DNA of 64,000 bases, taken from positions 744,001-808,000 of the forward strand of contig SHNF01000009.1 in NCBI GenBank assembly GCA_004295085.1, read 5' to 3'. Position numbers and translations under genes: made by a program. Positions 7,807 through 14,577 of this stretch are shown here, piece after piece. This DNA is from Planctomycetota bacterium (GTDB taxonomy: Bacteria > Planctomycetota > UBA1135). The notes below the pieces were generated by a model, which worked only from the letters and a program-made list of their open reading frames with translations, was not told the origin of the DNA and did no database searches. How positions within the stretch are numbered: position 1 is the stretch's first letter; each line of letters starts with the position of its first letter.

Positions 7807-9569
7807 GCCTGATTCCCCAGCGCCTGGCGGCCCTGCGCGCGCACATGCGCGCGCGCGGCCTGAGCCATTACTTCGTCCCCAGCGCCGACGAGCACCTCAA
7901 CGAGTACCTGCCCGAGTGGCGCAAGCGCCGGGAATACCTGAGCGGCTTCACCGGCTCGGCGGGTGACCTGCTGCTCGGCCAGGACGACGCCTGGCTGTTC
8001 ACCGACGGGCGCTACCACGTGCAGGCCGGGCTGGAGCTGCGCGGCAGCGGCATCCAGCTGAGCAAGGTGGGAGTTCCCGGCCAGAAGTCCCTGATCCAGC
8101 ACGTCGCCGGCCTGCGCGCGCCCGTGCTCGGCTTCGATCCGATGCTGCTCAGCGTTGGCTTCGCGGCCGCGCTGGAGCGCGCCCTCGCCGCCGCCGGCGG
8201 CCGCCCGGCGCCGGTCGCGCCCAACCTCGTGGACCTCGTCTGGAGCGATCGTCCGGCGCCGCCCACGAGCGTGCTGTTCGAGGTTCCCCTGCGCTGGTCC
8301 GGCCGCAGCGCGGCCGACAAGTTGGCCGACGTGCGCGCCGCGCTGTCCGGCGCCGGCGCCAACGCGTTGCTGGTCACGAAGCTCGACCAGCTCGCCTGGC
8401 TGCTCAACCTGCGCTCCCGCGACGACGTGCCCTTCAACCCCGTGTTCGAAGGCCACGGCCTGGTCACGACCGGCGCCGTGCACGTGTTCCTGCACGGCGG
8501 AGAGCGTCGTCTTCCGGCGGCGATCCCGCACGTGCGCTGCCACGAGTACGGCGAGCTCCTGCCTTTCCTGGGCCAGCTGCCCGCGGAAACCCGCATCCTG
8601 CTTGATCCGTCCGGGAGCACCCTCGGGCTCAAGACGGCGCTGGAAACCAACGCGAACGTCGCCGTGGTGCTCGCTCCCAGCCCCGTGGAGGACGCCAAGG
8701 CGCGCAAGAACGCCGCCGAGCGTGAAGGCATGCGCGTCGCCAACCGCCGCGCCAGCGCCGTGAAGGCCGAAGCCCTGCGCTGGCTCGAGCAGGAGGTGGC
8801 CGCCGGCCGCACGGTCACCGAGCGCGCGTTCCAGGACGAGATCGAGCGCCGCTACGCCGCCGCCCGCGAGTACTGGGGCCTGTCCTTCAACACCATCACC
8901 GCCACCGGGCCGCACGGCGCCATCATGCACTACAAGGACGCCGACCGCACGCCGCTGCGCCGCGGCGAGCTGTTCATCATCGACTCCGGCATCCAGGCGG
9001 CCGGCGGCACCACCGACGACACGCGCACCGTGATCATCGGCGAGGCGAGCGCGCAGCAGCGGCGCCTGTATACGCGCGTGCTGCAGTGCCACATCGCCGC
9101 GGCCACGCTCAAGTTCCCCGCGGGCACCCCCGGCACCGCCGTGGACGCCGTGTGTCGCGGCCCGCTGTGGCGCGACGGACTCAGCTACGACCACGGCACC
9201 GGCCATGGCGTCGGCGCCTTCCTGAACGTGCACGAGGGGCCGTTCGCCCTGTCCGAGAGCGTGCGCAAGCCCTACGCTGTCCATCCGCTGGCCGAGGGGA
9301 TGGTCACCAGCATCGAGCCCGGTTACTACAAGCCCGGCTGGGGCGGCATCCGCATCGAGAACCTGTACCTCATCGTCCAGGACCGGACGGACGAGAGCGG
9401 CGTGACCTGGCTGCGCTTCGAGTCGCTCACCTTCATTCCGTTCGACGAGCGCCTCATCGACCGCGCGCTCCTCAGCGAGGACGAGCGCCGCTGGGTGGAC
9501 GACTACCACGCCCGCTGCCGCGCCGAGCTGGCCGAGGAAGCGCCGGAGCCCGCCGGCGCGCGCGGGTAG
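7803..9569 (+). CDS. pepP: Xaa-Pro aminopeptidase (aminopeptidase P, family M24B)
   Basis: A 588-residue cytosolic metallopeptidase that removes N-terminal residues preceding proline. It has two creatinase-type N-terminal domains (LTGF-like segment YLSGFTGSAGDLLLG, then WLFTDGRYHVQA) and a C-terminal pita-bread catalytic domain. All five di-metal ligands are visible: Asp in FIIDSG, Asp in TDDTRT, His in HGTGHGVG, Glu in SIEPGYY and Glu in RIENL. The length of about 590 residues and the three-domain order fit the eukaryote-like APP1 type rather than the shorter E. coli PepP (about 440). ATGA overlap with the upstream TPR gene. The residues after the catalytic domain (DERRWVDDYHARCRAEL) are the usual C-terminal helix of this type. 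Confidence 0.95.
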   Translation: MSLIPQRLAALRAHMRARGLSHYFVPSADEHLNEYLPEWRKRREYLSGFTGSAGDLLLGQDDAWLFTDGRYHVQAGLELRGSGIQLSKVGVPGQKSLIQHVAGLRAPVLGFDPMLLSVGFAAALERALAAAGGRPAPVAPNLVDLVWSDRPAPPTSVLFEVPLRWSGRSAADKLADVRAALSGAGANALLVTKLDQLAWLLNLRSRDDVPFNPVFEGHGLVTTGAVHVFLHGGERRLPAAIPHVRCHEYGELLPFLGQLPAETRILLDPSGSTLGLKTALETNANVAVVLAPSPVEDAKARKNAAEREGMRVANRRASAVKAEALRWLEQEVAAGRTVTERAFQDEIERRYAAAREYWGLSFNTITATGPHGAIMHYKDADRTPLRRGELFIIDSGIQAAGGTTDDTRTVIIGEASAQQRRLYTRVLQCHIAAATLKFPAGTPGTAVDAVCRGPLWRDGLSYDHGTGHGVGAFLNVHEGPFALSESVRKPYAVHPLAEGMVTSIEPGYYKPGWGGIRIENLYLIVQDRTDESGVTWLRFESLTFIPFDERLIDRALLSEDERRWVDDYHARCRAELAEEAPEPAGARG

Positions 9570-10544
9570 CTAGGCGCGCAGCGCTTCGACCCGCCGCAGG
9601 CTTTCCAGGATCGCGGCGTGCACCACGCCGTTGGTGGCCAGCACGCCGCGGTTGTCCTCCAGGCGCTTGCCGCGGCTGAAGTCGAGCGGCCTGCCGTCCA
9701 GGTCGCTGACCCTGCCGCCCGCCTCCTCGGTCACGATCACGCCCGCCGCGTGGTCCCAGATGTTCTCGCGGTAGTCGGGCTTGTTGCGCGGCCGCAGGTA
9801 CACCTCGGCCTCGCCGCGCGCGACCACGGCGTACTTGACCATGCTGTCGATCCGCACCATGCCGCCAGTGAGCTTGAGGTCGTCGATGACTGCCTTGACC
9901 ACCTTGGGATCGCCGTGCGCGGCCTCCACGCTGCCGAGCACGCGCACCTTGGCGGGGTCGGAGAACGAGGTGACGTGCACCCGCTGCGGCGGCCCCTTGG
10001 CCAGCGGTACTGCGGTGGTGCCACGACCGCGGGCGGCGCTGAACTGCATCCCGCCGTCCAGGCTGGGGCAGGCGAGCACGCCCGCGTGCGGCTGGCCGTG
10101 GCGCAGGATCCCGATCGCGACCGCGTACTGCTCGCGCCGCAGGAAGCCCTTGGTGCCGTCGATGGGGTCGATGGCCCAGGTGAATTCGGCTTCTGCGGCG
10201 CCCTTGTGATCGATCCAGGCGCAGATCTGGTCGAAATCGACTTTCTGACCCAGCTCGCGGCTCACCAGACGGATGATCTGCTCAGTGGAGGCGTCGCCGG
10301 TGTGCTCGCGCAGGTGGGCCGAGCCTTCCTCGGCGATGACGGCGTGATCAGGAAAGGCCTCGGCCACCGCCTTCAGGATCAGCGCCTGCGAGCCGTAGTC
10401 CGCAACCGTGACCGGCCCCTCGCCGAGCTTGGCCATGGCGTCGGGGCTGGCGGGCGCCTCGGCCAGCACCGCCTGGCACAGGCGCGCCGCGGCGCGTCCG
10501 GCGCGCTGCGCCACTTCGAGGATCCGATCGGTCGGGTCGTTCAT
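9570..10544 (-). CDS. cysQ: 3'(2'),5'-bisphosphate nucleotidase (inositol monophosphatase superfamily)
   Basis: A 324-residue Mg2+-dependent, Li+-sensitive-type phosphatase. Metal-binding motifs are in order: VIAEEGS near residue 70, WAIDPIDGTKGF near residue 135, and ENIWDHAAGVIVTEEAGG near residue 255. The FLRREQYAVAIG segment after DGTKGF is typical of the HAL2/CysQ branch, which hydrolyses phosphoadenosine phosphate (PAP) to AMP and so relieves PAP toxicity during sulfate assimilation; a general inositol phosphatase role cannot be excluded. It converges with pepP (adjacent stops at 9569/9570) and is divergent from the surE-like gene with only 26 bases between starts. Confidence 0.9.
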   Translation of the reverse strand: MNDPTDRILEVAQRAGRAAARLCQAVLAEAPASPDAMAKLGEGPVTVADYGSQALILKAVAEAFPDHAVIAEEGSAHLREHTGDASTEQIIRLVSRELGQKVDFDQICAWIDHKGAAEAEFTWAIDPIDGTKGFLRREQYAVAIGILRHGQPHAGVLACPSLDGGMQFSAARGRGTTAVPLAKGPPQRVHVTSFSDPAKVRVLGSVEAAHGDPKVVKAVIDDLKLTGGMVRIDSMVKYAVVARGEAEVYLRPRNKPDYRENIWDHAAGVIVTEEAGGRVSDLDGRPLDFSRGKRLEDNRGVLATNGVVHAAILESLRRVEALRA

Positions 10545-10570
10545 CGGGGCGGAGATTCTAGACTCCTCGG

Positions 10571-11377
10571 ATGCGATTTCCCGCCGCGGCCCTGCTGTTG
10601 CTGTTCCTCTGTCCTGCGCCGGCGCGAGTGCCGGAGGACTTGCGCATCCTGGTCACCAACGACGACGGTATCGACTCCGCCGGGCTGCGCGCGCTGGTGA
10701 AGGCCCTGGATCCGCTGGGCGAGGTCATCGTGTGCGCGCCGGAGCAGAATTGCTCGGGCGCCAGCCAGTCCAGCGTCGGGTTCAGCGAGGCCCTGAAGGT
10801 CAGCGAGCGCCAGATCGAAGGCGCGGAGCTGGCGCGCGCCGTGGCCGGCAAGCCGGTGGACGCGGCCGCCTTCGGCGTGCTGGAGCTGGGCAAGGAGCGC
10901 AAGTTCGACTTGATCGTGTCCGGCATCAACGCCGGCTCCAACGTGGGGCTGGTGGCGCACTACTCCGGCACCGTGGGCGCAGCCCTCGAGGGCGCGCGCC
11001 GCGGCCTGCCGGCGGTGGCGGTGTCGCTGGAGGCGCGCGGCGGCGACGTGGATGCCGCGGCGGCATTCACCGCGCGCTTCGTGTCCGCGCTGATGGCGCG
11101 CGGGCCGGCCAAAGGCATCGTGTACTCGATCAACGTGCCGGCCGGCAAGCCCGAGCAGGTGGATGTGACGCCCATGGGCGGCATGTACCTGGACCTGGAC
11201 GGCTTCGCGCCGCAGTCCGACGGCGCCTGGCGCGGCAAGAGCGCGCTGCGGCGCGAGGCGCCAGAGGGCAGCGACACGCACGCGTACTTCGCCGGCCGCA
11301 TCAGTATCGCGCCGCTGCGCGTGGACTGGAGCGATACGGCCGAGGTGGCACGGCTGCGCGACTGGAAGCTGCGGTAG
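10571..11377 (+). CDS. surE: SurE-family 5'/3'-nucleotidase with an export signal
   Basis: A 268-residue SurE-type phosphatase. The family motifs are clear: ILVTNDDGIDSAGL with the metal-binding Asp pair, CAPEQNCSGAS with the metal-binding Ser/Asn region, and VSGINAGSNVG with the conserved Asn. SurE normally is a cytoplasmic survival protein that dephosphorylates nucleoside monophosphates. This copy begins MRFPAAALLLLFLCPAPARV, a clear signal peptide, so the enzyme is probably periplasmic and may scavenge phosphate or nucleosides from extracellular nucleotides. The starts of this gene and of cysQ are only 26 bases apart on opposite strands, leaving little room for two separate promoters. Confidence 0.92.
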   Translation: MRFPAAALLLLFLCPAPARVPEDLRILVTNDDGIDSAGLRALVKALDPLGEVIVCAPEQNCSGASQSSVGFSEALKVSERQIEGAELARAVAGKPVDAAAFGVLELGKERKFDLIVSGINAGSNVGLVAHYSGTVGAALEGARRGLPAVAVSLEARGGDVDAAAAFTARFVSALMARGPAKGIVYSINVPAGKPEQVDVTPMGGMYLDLDGFAPQSDGAWRGKSALRREAPEGSDTHAYFAGRISIAPLRVDWSDTAEVARLRDWKLR

Positions 11378-11381
11378 GCGC

Positions 11382-11933
11382 CTACTGCTTGCGCGTGTAG
11401 CGCGCGCCGCCCATCGGCGTGGTCTCGCCGCTGGCCTGGGAGGTGACCGACATCTCGAAGTCGTAGCGATCCTTGTCCACGAAGCGGGTCACGTGGTGAT
11501 AGGTCGCCGGCTTGCCGTCGAAGCCGTCGCTTTCCAGGTCCAGCGTCAGTGTCCTGGTCTTCTCGTCATAGCTGCCGGCGCCGAGCTGCAGGGAGCTCTC
11601 GAAGTTGTCGACCCACAGGCTCACGTACTTGCCCTGGCCCTGGTCGTAGCCCCAGACCCCGTGCCCATGGAACGGCTGGCCGCCGGCTTCGCCCGTGATG
11701 TCGCCCAGGATGAACATGCCGCCCGGCATGGACTTGTTGCTCTGGGTGGCCTTGCTGGCCGCGCCGCCGATGTCAATGACGACGTCCCATTCGCCTACCA
11801 TCTGCTGCAGCACCCGGTGCTGCGGGCCCGGCTCGGGCGGCTCCTGGCGCAGGACCGGGGCCAGGGCGGCGTGCAGGGCGGCGCCTGCGGCCAGCGCGGC
11901 GAACGCAACCGGGAACAGCAGGCGACGATGCAT
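11382..11933 (-). CDS. Secreted DUF1579-family protein
   Basis: A 183-residue protein. The ATG at 11933 was chosen because it gives a good signal peptide (MHRRLLFPVAFAALAAGA); the frame is open 33 codons further but that part lacks signal character. The mature part reads LQQMVGEWDVVIDIGG, then GGMFILGDITG, GVWGYDQGQGKYVSLWVDN and TLTLDLES, matching the lipocalin-like DUF1579 family, in which a core Trp-Asp strand is followed by substrate-binding beta-strands. The function of the family is not known. It converges with the surE-like gene (5 bases apart). Downstream of its start, on the same strand, lies the hairpin at 12007-12037. Confidence 0.82.
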   Translation of the reverse strand: MHRRLLFPVAFAALAAGAALHAALAPVLRQEPPEPGPQHRVLQQMVGEWDVVIDIGGAASKATQSNKSMPGGMFILGDITGEAGGQPFHGHGVWGYDQGQGKYVSLWVDNFESSLQLGAGSYDEKTRTLTLDLESDGFDGKPATYHHVTRFVDKDRYDFEMSVTSQASGETTPMGGARYTRKQ

Positions 11934-12006
11934 GAGGGACTCCTGGCGGCAATCTAGCGCGGCGCCGGCCTGGCACATCGAGCACGGCGCGGCTCTCGGG
12001 AACCGC

Positions 12007-12037
12007 GGCGCTTGGTGCCATGGTGGCACCAAACGCC
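12007..12037 (-). terminator. Long hairpin downstream of the repeat-protein gene
   Basis: A nearly perfect inverted repeat: TTGGTGCCA (12012-12020) pairs with TGGCACCAA (12024-12032) around a 3-base loop. The stem extends through one G-U wobble into GGCG/CGCC, giving 14 pairs when read as minus-strand RNA. It lies 34 bases downstream of the stop of the 12072-14012 gene, a normal terminator position. No U-tract follows, so it may stop transcription weakly, act as a 3' stabiliser, or be an operator for the DUF1579 gene. Confidence 0.5.
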
Positions 12038-12071
12038 ACGGTGCTCGGACACCCGCCGGAAAGCGCGCCGG

Positions 12072-14012
12072 CTAGCGCGGGCTCAGGCTCCGGCGCGCCA
12101 GCACGCGCTCCAGAGTCTTCTCCCGGCAGTCCAGGAACAAGCCGCAACCCGGCGTGCCCAGCAGCGCGCCGTCCTCTCTTCCTGGCCGCGAGTAGCTGTC
12201 CTTGCCGCCGCCGAAGTCGATGAGGACGCCCAGGGCCGGCTTGCCGTGGTACTCCGAGCCGCCGCTGCCGCCCTGGCACTCGGCGTCGCCGGCCGACTGG
12301 TAGCGGTCGGCGCCGCCGCCGTCCACGAACACGGCGACAGCGGTCTGCGCGGCTGCGCCGAGGGCCAGCCCTCCGGAGTCGTACTGGTCGTCGCCGGCAT
12401 CGTCCAGGAACCAGCCGACGCCTTCATCCCAGGCCATGCCGAGGCTGGCGACGCTGCGCGTGACGTAGCGGTCGTTGCCGCCCGCGTCCCAGCGCAGGCC
12501 GACCGCCTGGTGCACGCCGAAGCCCTGCGAGTAGCGGTAGCCGTGGTTCTCGTCGTCACCGCCGGCGTCGTACAGCAATCCCAGCGCGAAGTAGTAGCCG
12601 CCGCCCTGGCTGAAATTGCCGGACTGATAGAAATCCTCGCCCTCGCCCAGGTCCAGGCACGCGGCGATGCCGCCGGGCAGCCGCGGCCGGATGCCGGAGG
12701 AATAGCCCTGCGACGCGCCGTGGAAGCTCTCGGGTCCGGAGTCGCCGTATACGTCCGGCCAGTGCCCGTCCGCGACATAGCGGTCGTTCCCACCGCCGTC
12801 CACGAGCGCGCCGAGGCCGGGGCCGTTGCCTGCCCCCTGCGCGTAGGCCCAGGCGGAGTAGTCATCATCTCCGGCGGCGTCGTAGAGCAGCGCCAGTCCG
12901 CACAGGGCATAGCCCAGCGCGAAATCCTCAGCGCGATAGACGTCGTCGCCCTGCAGGTCCGCGAGCAGCGCGAAGCCCGAGCACGCGGCCGCCTGCGTGA
13001 AGCGCTTGCCCTCGTAGTGGTCCTTCCCCTGCCGGTCCAGCAGCACGGCGACGCCTCCCGCCGCCACGGCCGCCTTCTCGTAGCTGTCGTTTCCCTTCCA
13101 GTCGAGCACGACGCTGGCGAGGCAATCCCATCGGTCCGCGCTGGCGGCGACCCTGTAGACGTCGTTCCCGCCGAGATCCAGCACCAGCGCGGCCGGCAGC
13201 GCATACTCGGTCTTCCCGGGGCCACCGAGCACGACCTGGTTGTGCGGCGCCGAGCCGGCGCACGCCAGCACGTCGCCGGAGTAGCCTTCGGGGATGTCTT
13301 CCGACCGCGGCGTCCGCTCGAGACGTTTCGACAAGCCGTCCAGGAACTCGCGATCGGTGAGGCGCAGCAGGCGCGTCGCCACCGCGAGCAGGCGGCGGCG
13401 ATCCGTCTTCATGGCCGCGTACAGCTCCAGGCTGGCCTCCATGCGCGCCGCCTGCTCCTGCGGCAGCTCCGCACCCGGGAAATGGCTGCGGTACCAGCTC
13501 TCCAGGAAGTCCTCCGTGTGCTCGAACAGGATTTCTTTTTCGGCGGGAGTCGGGGTCTCGAGCGAGCGATGCGCGTTCTCGAGATACTCGCTGAGGCGCT
13601 GCAGCAGGGCCTCCTGCACCAGCTCCGGATCCTGGAGCGCGGTCCAGAGCTGGTCCATCCGCTGCAGGGAGTCGGCCTCGGGCGTACCGGGCTCGAGGTC
13701 GAGCCAGGGCGCGATCGCGTCCGGGAGCGTGTCGAAGCCGGGTCCGCCGCGCTCCAGCGGCGCCGCGAGCAGGTCGCGCAGCTCTGCCGAGGTTGCGGGC
13801 ACGCTCCAGGGCTGCGCCAGCCCCTGCCGGACCCGCGCCAGACAGGGTGGTGCCTCCTTCTCCGCTCCCGGAACACCCGCCATGTGCTCCAGCACGGCCC
13901 GCATCTCGTCCGCCTGCCCGCTCTCGGCGGCCATGCGCTCCACGAGCTGCCAGATCGGCGGCCGCGCCGGCCCCTGGAACAGGAGCGAGGCGAGGAGGGC
14001 CGGCCACGGCAT
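12072..14012 (-). CDS. DxxGNDxY-repeat protein (RTX-like glycine/aspartate repeats)
   Basis: A 646-residue protein with a short hydrophobic N-terminus (MPWPALLASLLFQ) that is probably an export signal. Residues about 20-270 are helical without a known fold (LFEHTEDFLESWYRSHFPG). From about residue 280 to 625 there are twelve irregularly spaced copies of a motif D-x-x-G-(N/D)-D-x-Y, such as LDLGGNDVYR, YDAAGDDDYSA, VDGGGNDRYVA, WDAGGNDRYVT and LDDAGDDQYDS. The copies are separated by 15-45 residues often containing SQG or AQG and GLA/LGLLYD strands. The acidic-glycine turn recalls RTX and thrombospondin-type Ca2+ loops, suggesting an extracellular Ca2+-stabilised beta-solenoid, but the repeat is not one I can name. 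Single gene; a hairpin follows its stop. Confidence 0.85.
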   Translation of the reverse strand: MPWPALLASLLFQGPARPPIWQLVERMAAESGQADEMRAVLEHMAGVPGAEKEAPPCLARVRQGLAQPWSVPATSAELRDLLAAPLERGGPGFDTLPDAIAPWLDLEPGTPEADSLQRMDQLWTALQDPELVQEALLQRLSEYLENAHRSLETPTPAEKEILFEHTEDFLESWYRSHFPGAELPQEQAARMEASLELYAAMKTDRRRLLAVATRLLRLTDREFLDGLSKRLERTPRSEDIPEGYSGDVLACAGSAPHNQVVLGGPGKTEYALPAALVLDLGGNDVYRVAASADRWDCLASVVLDWKGNDSYEKAAVAAGGVAVLLDRQGKDHYEGKRFTQAAACSGFALLADLQGDDVYRAEDFALGYALCGLALLYDAAGDDDYSAWAYAQGAGNGPGLGALVDGGGNDRYVADGHWPDVYGDSGPESFHGASQGYSSGIRPRLPGGIAACLDLGEGEDFYQSGNFSQGGGYYFALGLLYDAGGDDENHGYRYSQGFGVHQAVGLRWDAGGNDRYVTRSVASLGMAWDEGVGWFLDDAGDDQYDSGGLALGAAAQTAVAVFVDGGGADRYQSAGDAECQGGSGGSEYHGKPALGVLIDFGGGKDSYSRPGREDGALLGTPGCGLFLDCREKTLERVLARRSLSPR

Positions 14013-14082
14013 CGCCGGGCAGGATAGGGGGCCTTGCGCCGGCCTGGATGGGCATTACGGTGATGGCAAGGAGGTGCTGACC

Positions 14083-14565
14083 ATGGCCGTACTGTCCAAT
14101 CGTCTCAAGTCCTTCCTGGACCACAATGGGATCGCCTACGAGACCATCCACCATCGCCGGGACTACACGGCGCAGGAAACGGCCCAGGACTGTCACGTGC
14201 CAGGCATCGAATTCGCCAAGGCGGTGCTGGTCATGGTGGACGGCAAGGCCGCGCTCGCCGTGCTGCCGGCGCACCACATCGTGGACGAGCGCAAGCTGGC
14301 GCACGCGCTCGGCGCCAGGAAGGTCCGGCTCGCGCCCGAGGAGCAGGTCCGCGACCTGTTCCCTGACTGTGAGCTGGGCGCCGAGCCGCCCTTCGGGAAC
14401 TTGTACGACCTCAAGACGTACCTGAGCGCGGCCATGGCGGGCGACGAGCGCGTCACCTTCAACTCCGGCACGCACGAGGACGTGGTGCGCATCTCCATGC
14501 CCGAGTACCAGCGCCTGGTCCAGCCCGAGGTCCTGGATTTCTCCGCTCCACGCCCGCGCGACTAG
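14083..14565 (+). CDS. ybaK: YbaK/prolyl-tRNA editing-domain deacylase
   Basis: A 160-residue free-standing editing domain. ATG 14083 is fixed by an excellent ribosome-binding site, aaggaggtg, 7 bases upstream. The fold is recognisable from IEFAKAVLVMVDGK (with the conserved Lys), LAVLPAHHIVDERKL, APEEQVRDLFPDCELGAEPP and the closing EDVVRISMPEYQRLV. These proteins hydrolyse mischarged aminoacyl-tRNAs (Cys-tRNAPro, Ala-tRNAPro or related) in trans; which substrate applies here is unknown. The glycosidase gene starts directly behind the stop, so they may be co-transcribed, although their functions are not related. It follows a 70-base gap after the divergent repeat-protein gene. Confidence 0.9.
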   Translation: MAVLSNRLKSFLDHNGIAYETIHHRRDYTAQETAQDCHVPGIEFAKAVLVMVDGKAALAVLPAHHIVDERKLAHALGARKVRLAPEEQVRDLFPDCELGAEPPFGNLYDLKTYLSAAMAGDERVTFNSGTHEDVVRISMPEYQRLVQPEVLDFSAPRPRD

Positions 14566-14577
14566 GTGCCCGATGCC

